A DNA stretch of 64,000 nt. Origin: Candidatus Saccharicenans sp. (GTDB taxonomy: Bacteria; Acidobacteriota; Aminicenantia; Aminicenantales; Saccharicenantaceae). The stretch covers positions 26,167-90,166 of the forward strand of contig JAOAIU010000028.1 in the NCBI GenBank assembly GCA_026414545.1, written 5' to 3'. The notes under the pieces are model-generated. The model did not search any database, had not been told where the DNA came from, and saw nothing but the letters and a program-made list of their open reading frames with translations. Shown here one piece after another: positions 42,779 to 52,179 of this stretch (its first letter is position 1; each line of letters opens with the position of its first letter). A program made the position numbers and the translations under genes.

Positions 42779-43498
42779 ATGCCGACGGACAGGGTGGCGC
42801 TGGTTACTGGCAGCACCGGACACCTGGGCCCGGCCGTGGCCCGGCGCCTGGCAGTCGATTTCAACCTGGTTGCCCTGCATTATTTTAAGAGCCGAGAAAA
42901 AGCTGAAGCCCTGAAAGAGGAAATCGCCAGGTCTGGCCGGCGGGCGGAAATTTTCCAGGCGGACCTGGGCAGTGAAGACGGTGCCGCCGACCTGGTCAGT
43001 CAAGTCCGGGGCCATTTCGGCCGGCTGGATGTTTTGGTTAATCTGCCGGGCGCCATCCGCACCAGGCCCTGGGACCAGCTTGACCGCTCCGATTGGGAAG
43101 ACATTTTCCGCTCCAACCTGGAAAGCTCTTATTTCTGCCTGAAACACGTCCTGCCGGGCATGAGAGAACAAAAATGGGGACGAATCATCAATATCGGCTT
43201 CCACCTGGTGGAGCATCTCGGTTCTTTTCCTGGTGTCACTCCCTACGCCGTTGCCAAGACTGGCCTTCTGATCCTGACCAGGACGGCGGCGGTGGCTGAA
43301 GTAGAGAATAACATAACCGTAAACATGGTTTCCCCCGGATTGATTGAAGGCGGGGAAATTCCTGCTTCACTGAAAATAAAGGAAGGTCAGCTCGGTCGAG
43401 CCGAGGACGTGGCCGAGGCCGTGGCCTTCCTGGCCTCGGAAAGGGCCGGCAAGATTACCGGAACCAATCTGATTGTGGCCGGAACCTGGAAGATGTAA
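42779..43498 (+). CDS. SDR-family oxidoreductase, FabG-like
   Basis: 239 aa. Classical SDR: cofactor loop TGSTGHLGPAVARRLA, VLVNLPGAIRTRPW (NNAG region altered), catalytic YAVAK near residue 158 and VNMVSPGLIEGG. The catalytic Ser expected about 13 residues before the Tyr is not there (INIGFHLVEHLGSFPG), with an apparent two-residue insertion. The protein may thus be a weak or non-classical reductase. It follows hutH by 26 bases and is probably co-transcribed. Substrate unknown. Confidence 0.75.
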   Translation: MPTDRVALVTGSTGHLGPAVARRLAVDFNLVALHYFKSREKAEALKEEIARSGRRAEIFQADLGSEDGAADLVSQVRGHFGRLDVLVNLPGAIRTRPWDQLDRSDWEDIFRSNLESSYFCLKHVLPGMREQKWGRIINIGFHLVEHLGSFPGVTPYAVAKTGLLILTRTAAVAEVENNITVNMVSPGLIEGGEIPASLKIKEGQLGRAEDVAEAVAFLASERAGKITGTNLIVAGTWKM

Positions 43499-43574
43499 TC
43501 ATAAATAAGGTAATATCTGCTTATGGCAGACCCCAGCCCGGGTGAGACCCTCTCCAGGTTAAAGGATTTAAGAG

Positions 43575-45065
43575 ATGAATAATAAAATCAGCAAGCGAGG
43601 AGCTTCTTTATTCTGTTTATCAGGAGCCGGCCTGCTGGTCCTGCTGTTCTTAATAATCTCTTCCTGCCAGACGCCTGAGTCTCTGACCAGAAGCCGCCTC
43701 AAGTCGCTGGAGAAGGGCTTACTGCGGCCAGTCTACCTGAAGGGGCAGAGGCCGGAAAAAATGAGGCTGGCCGACCGCATGTCTTTTTACAAGGTTCCGG
43801 GAGTCAGCCTGGCCGTAATGGACAAGTATCGCCTGGAGTGGAGCAAGGCCTACGGTTACAAAAATATCATCCAGTATCAGCCGCTAACCGGTAAAACCGT
43901 TTTCCAGGTGGGCGAGCTCAGCCAGCCGGTTTCAGCCGCCGTGGCCCTGCGTCTGGTGGAAAAGGGCCTGGTCAGTCTGGAGGCTGACCTTGGCAATTAT
44001 TACCTGGAGATAGCTTTTTCTGGCAGGAGGTTCAGGCCTTCAGAAAAGCTCAGCTTCACCCTGCATAACCTGTTGAGTCACAATGCCGGTTTCTATCCCT
44101 GGACTTCGGAAGGCTATTCCCGGTCGACCCCGCTGCCCGACCTCGGGGCCATACTCCGGGGTGAAGAGCCAGCCAGAAACTACCACAGCTACCGGGGCTT
44201 TGACCCGGAAATTCCGGTCCGCTTTTCTGATTTCAACTACGTGCTGCTGGAGCAATATCTTACCAGCCGAACGGGAATGGATTGGCCCCGGCTGGCCCGG
44301 GAAGAAGTTTTTGGGCAGCTTGGCCTGAAGAATACTTTTTTTGGGACCCCGACGGTTGAGGACCTAGCTTCAGGCCACTTGAGGGAAGGTGAGGGGATTG
44401 AGGGCGACTGGTACCGTTACCCGGAACAGGCAGCCCGGGGTTTGTGGTCAACACCCGAAGAATACCTGGCCCTGGTCATCGAGCTCATGGACTGTGCTCG
44501 TGGTAAGACTGGCGGTCTGCTCTCTCCGGCCCTGGCCAGGAGGATGCTTTCCGCCCAGGCCGCCGGAAGTGGTTACGGATTTCGCCTGGAAGGCGAACAT
44601 GAGAAGTTTAAGCTTTACCTTAAAGGAAAAACCAGGGGTTACAGAGCAACGGTGCTCATCTACCCTGCCCTCGGCCAGGGAGCCGTGGTTATGACCAACA
44701 GCGACAACGGGGGAGTACTGACCGAGGAAATCCTGCGCGGACTGGCGGTCATCTACGGCTGGCCCGATTATCAGCCAGAGGAAAAGACTCTGTTCCGGCT
44801 GCCGCCCGAAATTTACCAGAAATACACCGGCCGCTACCAGGTCAACGAAAGCTATTTTCTGGATGTCGATTACCAGGATTATTACCTGATAGTCCACCCC
44901 ACCGGCCAGGCGGCCACCAAGTTTTACGTGGAAACCCAGACCATCTTTTTCTCTGTCGACCCCTTTATCCGGATCAAATTCAACCTGGATGAACAGGGCC
45001 GGGTTACCGGGCTGGTTCTCTGGCAGGAGGATTACGAGGTAAGGGCTCGGAAGGTCGAACAATAA
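43575..45065 (+). CDS. Beta-lactamase-fold lipoprotein, probable pseudoenzyme
   Basis: 496 aa. Signal with lipobox-like LIISSC, so likely a lipoprotein. The fold is serine-hydrolase class C/AmpC-like (SFYKVPGVSLAVMDKYRLEW; LHNLLSHNAGFYPW; LYLKGKTRGYRATVLIYP), followed by a C-terminal lipocalin-like domain (YTGRYQVNESYFLDVDYQDYYLIVHP). The SxxK nucleophile motif reads ELSQ (E114, Q117) and the YxN motif reads FSD, so neither the Ser nucleophile nor the Lys is present. Hydrolysis by the normal mechanism is not expected; a binding or structural role in the envelope is more likely. Located 76 bases after the SDR gene. Confidence 0.82.
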   Translation: MNNKISKRGASLFCLSGAGLLVLLFLIISSCQTPESLTRSRLKSLEKGLLRPVYLKGQRPEKMRLADRMSFYKVPGVSLAVMDKYRLEWSKAYGYKNIIQYQPLTGKTVFQVGELSQPVSAAVALRLVEKGLVSLEADLGNYYLEIAFSGRRFRPSEKLSFTLHNLLSHNAGFYPWTSEGYSRSTPLPDLGAILRGEEPARNYHSYRGFDPEIPVRFSDFNYVLLEQYLTSRTGMDWPRLAREEVFGQLGLKNTFFGTPTVEDLASGHLREGEGIEGDWYRYPEQAARGLWSTPEEYLALVIELMDCARGKTGGLLSPALARRMLSAQAAGSGYGFRLEGEHEKFKLYLKGKTRGYRATVLIYPALGQGAVVMTNSDNGGVLTEEILRGLAVIYGWPDYQPEEKTLFRLPPEIYQKYTGRYQVNESYFLDVDYQDYYLIVHPTGQAATKFYVETQTIFFSVDPFIRIKFNLDEQGRVTGLVLWQEDYEVRARKVEQ

Positions 45066-45099
45066 AATCGAGCTTCCTATTTATCGGCAGCCGGCAATT

Positions 45100-46164
45100 T
45101 CAATCAACCCTGACCAGCGTTAATTCCACCTTCCTGGTCTTCCCGTCTCTTTCCACAGTCAGGGTCACCCGGTCGCCGATTTTGTAATCATCGAGAAGGT
45201 TGTAGAGGTCGTCGTAAGAACGTATTTTCTTTCCGTCGATTTCCTTGATGACATCCTGGATAACCAGCCGGCCCATCCGGCTCCTGGTCAGTCCGCGCAG
45301 ACCCTGGCGGTAGGCCTCGGAATCTACTGGAACTTCGTAAATAACCACTCCCTCGATTCCCAGCCGCTGGCCATAGCGGTCGGACAGCAGGGTCAGGCCC
45401 AGGCCTGGCCTTATGACCCGCCCGTACTGGATAATCTGGGGCACGATTTTCTTTATGGTGTCGACCGGAATGGCAAAGCCAATACCTGAGGAGCTCTGGG
45501 AGGGGGAAACAATCATGGTGTTCATGCCAATGAGCTCACCGGCTGAGTTGAGCAGCGGACCTCCAGAGTTTCCCGGGTTGATGGCCGCGTCGGTCTGAAT
45601 CATATCCCGGATGGTTACTCCCCCGACCCCGGGCATGCTCCGGCCGAGGGCGCTTACGATTCCCGTGGTGACGGTGTGGTCAAACCCAAAGGGGTTGCCG
45701 ATGGCGATAACCTTCTGGCCGACCTGCAGGTTGCTGGAGGTGCCAATTTTTATGGGGAAAAGCCCCTTCAGATTACCTTCGATTTTCAGGACGGCTATAT
45801 CTTTGTTCGGTTCCTTGCCCACCAGCTTGGCCTGCCTCTCTTCCTGGTTGGGCAGGGTGATATTGAAAAGGTCGCCATCTTCGATCACGTGATAATTGGT
45901 AATGATATGCCCGCGGTCGTCCCAGATAAAGCCCGAGCCACTGCCCCGGGGCACGGCCTCTTCCGTCCAGGAGAAAAAGTCGCGGACCAGTTGAATGTTG
46001 GTGATGAAGACCACCGAATTCTGGGCCTTCTTAACAACCTCGATGGTATTCTTTTCGTCTTCGGTCAGCTGGGCCCGGAGATTCGGAGGAGAGGATAAAA
46101 TACCCAGAGCCAGCAGCAAGGATAAAATAAAGAAACCTGTTTTCCAGTTTTTAAGATTTTTCAT
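45100..46164 (-). CDS. HtrA/DegP-family periplasmic serine protease
   Basis: 354 aa. Signal peptide (TGFFILSLLLALGILSSPPNLRA), trypsin-like domain with the His of IITNYHVIEDGD, Asp of NKDIAVLKIEG and Ser of INPGNSGGPLLNS, then a single PDZ domain (about 255-350; IQDVIKEIDGKKIRSYDDLYNLL). One PDZ makes it DegS/HtrA-sized rather than DegP. Function: periplasmic protein quality control or regulated proteolysis. RBS GAAAGGAAA. It converges on the beta-lactamase-like gene. Confidence 0.93.
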   Translation of the reverse strand: MKNLKNWKTGFFILSLLLALGILSSPPNLRAQLTEDEKNTIEVVKKAQNSVVFITNIQLVRDFFSWTEEAVPRGSGSGFIWDDRGHIITNYHVIEDGDLFNITLPNQEERQAKLVGKEPNKDIAVLKIEGNLKGLFPIKIGTSSNLQVGQKVIAIGNPFGFDHTVTTGIVSALGRSMPGVGGVTIRDMIQTDAAINPGNSGGPLLNSAGELIGMNTMIVSPSQSSSGIGFAIPVDTIKKIVPQIIQYGRVIRPGLGLTLLSDRYGQRLGIEGVVIYEVPVDSEAYRQGLRGLTRSRMGRLVIQDVIKEIDGKKIRSYDDLYNLLDDYKIGDRVTLTVERDGKTRKVELTLVRVD

Positions 46165-46251
46165 TTTCCTTTCCTTCTGAAGCTGATACCTCTACTTTAA
46201 CCTTAAAAAGCTCGGGATTCAAGTTGCTGTCAAAAAACCAGGGCCCGGTGC

Positions 46252-47463
46252 TCAAACCATGGGGGGCGCGGGTTGTTCTGCGGGTGATTCTATTTCCCTG
46301 GCTCCGAAGTAGCTGTGGTCTTTGGGCAGATAAAAGAGGAAGACCCCCAGGGACAGGAAACCGGCCAGGATGAACGGGAAACGGATGCTCAGAAGGTCTG
46401 ACAGAAATCCGGAAACAAGGCTGATGACCGCGCCCGAGACCATCTGGATGTTGGAAATCCAGCTGAAGGCCTGGGTCTGGTCCTCTTCCCTTACGGTCGA
46501 ACCAACGAAAGTATGGAGCGAAGGATAGGTCATCAGCAGGAAGCCTCCGAACAGGAGCAGGGCGGTGACAGACAGCGTCCGGTTAAGGGACAGACCGATG
46601 ACCAGTAGGCAGGCGGTGGCCCCAGCCAGGCTGGTCAGAAAGACCTGTTTGCGGCCGAATTTCCTGCTCCAGAAACCGTAAAGGTAACCGGTTATCGTTC
46701 CCAATCCTATCCACAGGGCCAGGTAGACTCCGGTCCGGCCCATGGGGATGTTAAAGCTGTTATGCAGCAGCGAAGGGGCGTAATAGACCGTCACCGACCA
46801 GCCCATTCCGCCAAAGAAAAACCCCGGAAGAAGGTGGCTGACTTTCCTGAGCACTCGCAACCAGTTTCGGGCCGAAAGATCAGGCTTTACCGGTTGCCTG
46901 GAGGACACGCCGTTGATAACCATGACCCCGACGGCGGTTATCAGCAGTCCTACCGCCGCCCAGGCAAAAAGCGGTGCTTTCCAACCATAATGCTGGGCTA
47001 TGTAACCGGTGGTGATGAAGGCCAGAAGCACTCCCAGGTTGCCCGACCCACTCTGAATGCCCATGGCATCATCCAGTTCCCGGCCCAGCCCGGCCCGAGA
47101 CCTGGAAATCCAGGCGATGACACAGGGGTGATAAAAGCTGGTGAAAGCCCGGAGCAGCACGAACAGAAGCATCAGGACGGCAAAGGAGGGGGAAAAAGGA
47201 ATGAGAAAGTTGGCCAGGCAGATGCCCAGGCCGCTGGCCAGCATCAGCCAGCGGTATTCGTGCCTGAACGATAGGGCCACAACCCAGAACTGGATGAGGA
47301 TGGTGGTGATCAACCCCAGGTTGGATAGCAGGCCGACCTGGGAATACTTCTTAATCAGGAAAGCCTGGCTGTAGAGTATGGGAAATATGGTCGGGGTAAC
47401 TATGGTGGCGGCATCAGTCAGGGCGTGGAACAACGAAGCTGAAAGCAGTATTCTTTTTTTCAT
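46252..47463 (-). CDS. MFS transporter, Fsr-like
   Basis: 403 aa with about twelve hydrophobic segments. The N-terminus (SASLFHALTDAATIVTPTIFPIL) resembles the fosmidomycin-resistance (Fsr) branch, which starts with a His in TM1; the MFS loop 2-3 sequence is weakly conserved. The segment YGFWSRKFGRKQVFLTSLAG in the second half is a good inter-TM MFS motif. Substrate unknown; drug or metabolite efflux is likely. No clear ribosome-binding site before the ATG. Confidence 0.85.
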   Translation of the reverse strand: MKKRILLSASLFHALTDAATIVTPTIFPILYSQAFLIKKYSQVGLLSNLGLITTILIQFWVVALSFRHEYRWLMLASGLGICLANFLIPFSPSFAVLMLLFVLLRAFTSFYHPCVIAWISRSRAGLGRELDDAMGIQSGSGNLGVLLAFITTGYIAQHYGWKAPLFAWAAVGLLITAVGVMVINGVSSRQPVKPDLSARNWLRVLRKVSHLLPGFFFGGMGWSVTVYYAPSLLHNSFNIPMGRTGVYLALWIGLGTITGYLYGFWSRKFGRKQVFLTSLAGATACLLVIGLSLNRTLSVTALLLFGGFLLMTYPSLHTFVGSTVREEDQTQAFSWISNIQMVSGAVISLVSGFLSDLLSIRFPFILAGFLSLGVFLFYLPKDHSYFGAREIESPAEQPAPPMV

Positions 47464-47552
47464 TTTTTATCTGTCTTGCTCAATTTAAGCAGATAATTTA
47501 CCACTGGTGGTGATGGTTGGCAACCAGGTACCGGGTCAAGTTCAAATATAAG

Positions 47553-47582
47553 TTGCCTGGAATGCTTGTAAATTTGTAAAAT
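47553..47582 (+). promoter_or_regulatory. Promoter of the BNR-repeat gene
   Basis: TTGCCT (47553-47558), 18-base spacer, TAAAAT (47577-47582) preceded by TTG. The gene ATG is at 47614. Confidence 0.35.
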
Positions 47583-47613
47583 CAATTTCTTAATGCCTGA
47601 CCTGGAGGTAATC

Positions 47614-50484
47614 ATGAAAAACCTGAAGAAAAATAATGGCGGGCTTTTTTTACTGGCATCTTCGCTCCTTCTCTTGCTGGCTTTCTGGGCCGGGCTGGTT
47701 TTGGCCCAGACCACTCCGCAGCAGAGACTGAGTTCCTGGGAGCTTCATCAGAAGCTGGCCGCGGAATCCTGGTTTAAGAGTTTTGAATGGCAGAACCTTG
47801 GCCCCTATTTCATGGGCGGCAGGATCTGCGAGATAAAGGGCTATGCTTCCGACCCGCGCCGGATACTGGTGGCGACGGCTAGCGGTGGCCTGTGGCTGAC
47901 CGAAAACAGTGGAACCACCTGGACCCCGCTCTTCGACGCTCAGTCCTGGGTTGGCTTTGGCAGCGTGGCTATATTTGAGAAGGATAAGAACCTGCTCTGG
48001 GCCGGGACGGGCGAGGAAAATTCTTCCCGCTCCTCCTATGCCGGCACCGGTGTCTTCAAATCCACCGACGGCGGCAAGACCTGGCAGCACCTGGGCCTGG
48101 CCGATACCCATCATATTGCCGATATAATTATCCACCCCGAAAATCCGGAAATCGTCTACGTGGCAGCCATCGGCCATCTTTATACCGAGAATGAAGAGCG
48201 TGGCGTTTTTAAGACCACCGATGGCGGCCGGACCTGGCAGAAGGTTCTTTATATCTCGCCAAAGACCGGGGTCATCAGCCTGGTCATGGACCCGGCCAAC
48301 CCGGAGGTTCTCTATGCCGCTTCCTGGGAAAGAATCAGGAAAGCCTGGAACATGACCGAGTCGGGAAAGGAAAGTGCCATTTACAAGACAGAAGATGGCG
48401 GCCGGACCTGGAGGAAAATCGTCAACGGCTTTCCCCAGAACGAATACGTCGGCCGCATCGGCCTGGCTGTCTGTCCATCCAACCCGAAGGTAGTCTATGC
48501 CTTCCTCGATAACCAGGAACCGCGGACACAGCCCAGGCCCAGAGAAGAAGCCAAGGGCGCTCTGACCATTGAAGCCCTGAAGAAACTGACCGTCCAGGAT
48601 TTCCTGAAGCTGGAAGACGGCAAGCTGGAAGCCTTGCTCCGTCAGAACCGGGCTCCACAGGTGTTTACGGCCAGGTCGGTCAAGGAAGCGGTGCAACAGA
48701 AGAAACTGACCCTGGCCGAGCTGGTTGATATCCTCCGGGGCGGAGCCAATGCCGCCCTGTTTACCACCCAGGTCAAGGGAGCCGAACTTTACCGCAGCGA
48801 TGACGGCGGCGAAACCTGGAAGAAAACCCATGAAGGTTTCCTGTCCAATTCCATTGTCAACACCTACGGGTATTACTTCGGTAAGATGTTTGTCTCGCCC
48901 GAGAATGAGAATGTCGTCTACCTGCTGGGCGTGCCGCTGATGAAATCGACCGACGGCGGGAAGACGTTCAAAGAGATTCCGGAAGCCGGCGGCTCCTACG
49001 GCTACGGCTATGCCGACGTTCATCCCGACCACCATGCCCTGTGGATAAACCCCAACGACCCCAGAGAAGTCTGGATAGGAAACGACGGCGGGCTGAACGT
49101 TTCCTTCGACGCCGGGAGGACTTTCCAGAGAATTGCTAACCTGCCCCTGGCCCAGTGTTATACCGTCAGCTTCGACCTGGAAACTCCCTATAATATCTAT
49201 GTTGGCCTGCAGGACAACGGAGTTAACCTGGGGCCGCGGGATTTCGTTTTCGGGCGCCGGGACAAGGACTGGAAGATGATCCTCGGCGGCGACGGAGCTT
49301 TTGTCGAGCCCAGCCTGCAGGAGAAGGGCATAGTCTACGCCGAGTACCAGTTCGGAAGCCTCTTCCGTCTCAACCTGAACAATCCGCGGGAAACAAAGTC
49401 CATCAAGCCCCAGCTGAAGACAGTTCAACCTCCTTACCGGTTCAACTGGCTGACGCCTTTTTTGATTTCAAAGCATAACCCGTTCACGCTGCTTCTGGGG
49501 GCCAACAAGGTGCTGAAGTCAGTGGACCGCGGCGATAACTGGATTGAAATCTCGCCGGACCTGACCGACCGCAGGAATATAGACGGGGATGTGCCCTTTG
49601 CCACCATTACTGCCCTGGCCGAATCGCCCTTTACCCCGGAAGTCATCTATGCTGGTACTGACGACGGCAATGTCTGGGTTACCAGGAATGGCGGTTGCTC
49701 CTGGGAAAAGATAACGGCCGGGCTGCCCAAAAAATGGGTGACCAGGATTGAGGCCAGCCGCTTCCAGCCAGGGCGGGTTTACCTGACGATGATCGGTTAC
49801 CGCGAGGATGATTTCAGCACCTACGTCTTTGCCTCCGAAGATTACGGCAAGACCTGGATTTCCCTGAAGGGCAACCTGCCAGAGGAAGGCTGCAACGTCA
49901 TCCGGGAAGATACGGTCAACGAGAATATCATTTACCTGGGAACGGACCTGACCGCCTATGTCAGCCTGGACCGGGGGAAGACCTGGCATTCGCTGCGGGC
50001 CAACCTGCCGACCCTGCCGGTCTATGATATGAAGATTCATCCCCGGGAAAGGGAGCTGCTCATCGGCACCCACAGCCGCGGGGTGTTCGTGCTGCCGCTG
50101 AAAAAGATCCAGGAACTGACGCCAGAGGTCTTGAGCCAGGCTCTCCATGTCCTGGAGCCGGATGAAGTTCAATTACCGATGGCCAGAAGGGGAGAGGTCC
50201 CGGCCGTTGAGGTCAATGCCCGCATTCTGGCCTACTGCAGAGACGGTGGTTCCGGCCGGCTGATAATTAAAACCGCCACCGGCAAGGTCCTCAAAGAAAT
50301 GGCCGTGGACCTGAAGCCCGGGCTTAACACCCTGGCCTGGGACCTTAGGGCTGAAGGCCAGAAGGAAAGGGTGGCCGCCGGTGAATACCAGGTTGAAGTC
50401 AGCCTTGGCCAGCTGACCCAGGCCCGCCGGCTCCGCCTGGTAATGCCCAGCGCGCGCTACATGGAGTTTGAGGTGGATGACTGA
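47614..50484 (+). CDS. Large secreted BNR/Asp-box (sortilin-like) beta-propeller protein
   Basis: 956 aa from ATG 47614 (GGAGG at 47604-47608). Signal peptide KNNGGLFLLASSLLLLLAFWAGLVLA. I count eleven Asp-box-type repeats (for example STDGGKTWQH, TTDGGRTWQK, TEDGGRTWRK, SDDGGETWKK, SEDYGKTWIS, SLDRGKTWHS), consistent with a two-propeller VPS10/xyloglucanase-like architecture. A charged helical insertion (about residues 310-385, LTIEALKKLTVQDFLKLEDG region) interrupts the repeats between the fourth and fifth. A C-terminal beta domain (about 860-956) resembles a FlgD/Ig-like module. The family is abundant in Acidobacteriota-like genomes and usually annotated only as glycosyl hydrolase; no catalytic residues can be assigned here. 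Confidence 0.85.
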   Translation: MKNLKKNNGGLFLLASSLLLLLAFWAGLVLAQTTPQQRLSSWELHQKLAAESWFKSFEWQNLGPYFMGGRICEIKGYASDPRRILVATASGGLWLTENSGTTWTPLFDAQSWVGFGSVAIFEKDKNLLWAGTGEENSSRSSYAGTGVFKSTDGGKTWQHLGLADTHHIADIIIHPENPEIVYVAAIGHLYTENEERGVFKTTDGGRTWQKVLYISPKTGVISLVMDPANPEVLYAASWERIRKAWNMTESGKESAIYKTEDGGRTWRKIVNGFPQNEYVGRIGLAVCPSNPKVVYAFLDNQEPRTQPRPREEAKGALTIEALKKLTVQDFLKLEDGKLEALLRQNRAPQVFTARSVKEAVQQKKLTLAELVDILRGGANAALFTTQVKGAELYRSDDGGETWKKTHEGFLSNSIVNTYGYYFGKMFVSPENENVVYLLGVPLMKSTDGGKTFKEIPEAGGSYGYGYADVHPDHHALWINPNDPREVWIGNDGGLNVSFDAGRTFQRIANLPLAQCYTVSFDLETPYNIYVGLQDNGVNLGPRDFVFGRRDKDWKMILGGDGAFVEPSLQEKGIVYAEYQFGSLFRLNLNNPRETKSIKPQLKTVQPPYRFNWLTPFLISKHNPFTLLLGANKVLKSVDRGDNWIEISPDLTDRRNIDGDVPFATITALAESPFTPEVIYAGTDDGNVWVTRNGGCSWEKITAGLPKKWVTRIEASRFQPGRVYLTMIGYREDDFSTYVFASEDYGKTWISLKGNLPEEGCNVIREDTVNENIIYLGTDLTAYVSLDRGKTWHSLRANLPTLPVYDMKIHPRERELLIGTHSRGVFVLPLKKIQELTPEVLSQALHVLEPDEVQLPMARRGEVPAVEVNARILAYCRDGGSGRLIIKTATGKVLKEMAVDLKPGLNTLAWDLRAEGQKERVAAGEYQVEVSLGQLTQARRLRLVMPSARYMEFEVDD

Positions 50485-50923
50485 AAAAATAATAAATTAC
50501 CGCGGCTGCTTCATCTGCGGTGAAGAAAATTTGATCGGGCTGAAGCTGGACTTTTTCTTTGACCGGGAAAGAAAGGTGGCCTGGGCCGAGTTCACTCCCG
50601 GCCGGGAACATGAGGGTTACCGTGACCTCCTTCACGGCGGGATAATCTCCTCGCTCCTGGACGAGGTCATGGCCAAGGCCATCCTGGCTGAGGAGATTCC
50701 GGTGGTTACTTCCAGGCTGACCGTGGAATTCAGGAAACCGGCTAAGATCGGTGACCAGCTTAGGCTGGAAGGTTGGGTGACCGGTCGCAAGGGCCGGGCT
50801 TATTTCACGGCCGGGAAGATGTTCGGAAGCGACGGGCAGGTGGTGGCCGAAGCCAGTGGAGTCTACATCCGGGCCAAAGGTGCGCTGATAGAGCTGCTAA
50901 GCAAGAGCCTACCTGATAAATGA
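50477..50923 (+). CDS. PaaI-like hotdog thioesterase
   Basis: 148 aa from ATG 50477 (GGAG at 50463-50466), overlapping the end of the BNR gene by 8 bases. Hotdog fold with the family element GYRDLLHGGIISSLLDEVMAKAI (HGG motif; Asp in LLDE as likely catalytic residue) and TVEFRKPAKIGDQLRLEG. The N-terminal CFICGEEN pair of Cys could hold a metal or be incidental. Acyl-CoA thioesterase activity is expected; substrate unknown. Overlap suggests translational coupling, although the pairing with a secreted protein is puzzling. Confidence 0.85.
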   Translation: MTEKIINYRGCFICGEENLIGLKLDFFFDRERKVAWAEFTPGREHEGYRDLLHGGIISSLLDEVMAKAILAEEIPVVTSRLTVEFRKPAKIGDQLRLEGWVTGRKGRAYFTAGKMFGSDGQVVAEASGVYIRAKGALIELLSKSLPDK

Positions 50924-50954
50924 CCCGGGGTCAGGATGGCGGCCGGCCTGGCTC

Positions 50955-52145
50955 TCAACTGCGGTCCAGGGCCTGCTCCAGGTCTTCAATCAGGTCGTCG
51001 ACGTTCTCGCAGCCAACCGACAGCCTGATCAGGTCGTCGGTGATTCCGGCTTCTTCCTTTTCTTTCTTTGGAACCGAGGCATGCGTCATGCTGGCCGGGT
51101 GCTGGATAAGGGTTTCAATTCCACCCAGCGAAACAGCCAGGGTGCAGAGCCTGACGCCGTTTATCATTTTAAGACCGGCTTCATAGCCACCCCTTAGCCC
51201 GAAGGAAATCATCGAGCCCGGGCCTTTCATCTGCTTTTTCATAAGCTCGTATTGCGGATGGCTCTTCAAGCCAGGATAGTTAACCCAGGCCACTTTCGGA
51301 TGGGCTTCCAGCCAGGCGGCGATTCTCTGGGCGTTTTCCTGGGCCCGCTCCACCCTCAGATGCAGCGTGCGCAGCCCGCGCAGTACCAGCCAGGCCTGGT
51401 GCGGATCCATGGTTCCGCCGTGCATTCTCAGAACTTTCTGCAGCCTCAGATGGAGCTCTCGGTTGCGGCTGATTATGACCCCGCCCACCACATCGCTGTG
51501 GCCGCCTATGAACTTGGTCAGGCTGTGCATGACCACATCTGCCCCCAGTTCCAGCGGGTTCTGAAGAACGGGCGAGGCGAAAGTGTTGTCGACCACCAGC
51601 AACAGGTCATGCTCCCTGGCAATTTCGGCACAGGCCCTCAGGTCGGTGATGGCCATGGTCGGATTAGCCGGGCTTTCCACAAATAGCAACCTGGTATTCT
51701 TTTTGATTTTTGTCTTAATCCCTGAAATATCTGAAGTGTCAATGAAGTCGGCACTCACTCCAAAGCGGACAAACTCGGTCTCGATGATAGTTCTGGACGG
51801 CCCGTATAGGGCAGCAGTTCCTATCAGGTGGGCATCCTTTTCCAGAAAGGCCAGGTAAATGGCGGAAACGGCGGCCATGCCGGTGGCCGTGGCCAGTGCT
51901 CCATAACCCTTTTCCAGGGTGGCCAGGGCTTCCTCCAGGGCCAGGATGGTCGGGTTGCCCAGTCGGGTGTAGATAAATCCCTTTTCCTGGCCGGAGAAAA
52001 GAGCTGCCCCCTGTTCTGCACTCTCAAAGGCAAAGGTCGAGGTCTGGTAGATTGGCGGAGAGACGCTCCGGACTGCCGGGTCGCGGTGATAACCGGAGTG
52101 GATGATTTCTGTTTCCAGCCTTTTCTTTTTATTGTTCTCGCTCAT
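50955..52145 (-). CDS. PLP-dependent Cys/Met metabolism enzyme (methionine or cystathionine gamma-lyase type)
   Basis: 396 aa from ATG 52145 (GAGGTGG upstream). Fold-type I PLP enzyme: SVSPPIYQTSTFAFES, YTRLGNPTILALEEALA, VVDNTFASP, PLP-Lys motif MHSLTKFIGGHSDVVGG, and the C-terminal SLGGIETLIQHPASMTHA with the substrate Arg region. The position of the gamma-lyase Cys (YGCT in P. putida methionine gamma-lyase) reads YGPS here, so the exact reaction (methionine gamma-lyase, cystathionine gamma-lyase/synthase or O-acylhomoserine sulfhydrylase) is undecided. Together with HutH and threonine dehydrogenase it suggests amino-acid fermentation. Confidence 0.88.
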   Translation of the reverse strand: MSENNKKKRLETEIIHSGYHRDPAVRSVSPPIYQTSTFAFESAEQGAALFSGQEKGFIYTRLGNPTILALEEALATLEKGYGALATATGMAAVSAIYLAFLEKDAHLIGTAALYGPSRTIIETEFVRFGVSADFIDTSDISGIKTKIKKNTRLLFVESPANPTMAITDLRACAEIAREHDLLLVVDNTFASPVLQNPLELGADVVMHSLTKFIGGHSDVVGGVIISRNRELHLRLQKVLRMHGGTMDPHQAWLVLRGLRTLHLRVERAQENAQRIAAWLEAHPKVAWVNYPGLKSHPQYELMKKQMKGPGSMISFGLRGGYEAGLKMINGVRLCTLAVSLGGIETLIQHPASMTHASVPKKEKEEAGITDDLIRLSVGCENVDDLIEDLEQALDRS

Positions 52146-52179
52146 CCTGCCACCTCGAAATTTGTTTGTTGAGGGCAAT

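Noticed and set aside
47650..49428. 592-codon frame antisense to the BNR-repeat gene
   Set aside because: Its regularity mirrors the Asp-box repeats of the sense strand; no signal, domain or start site.
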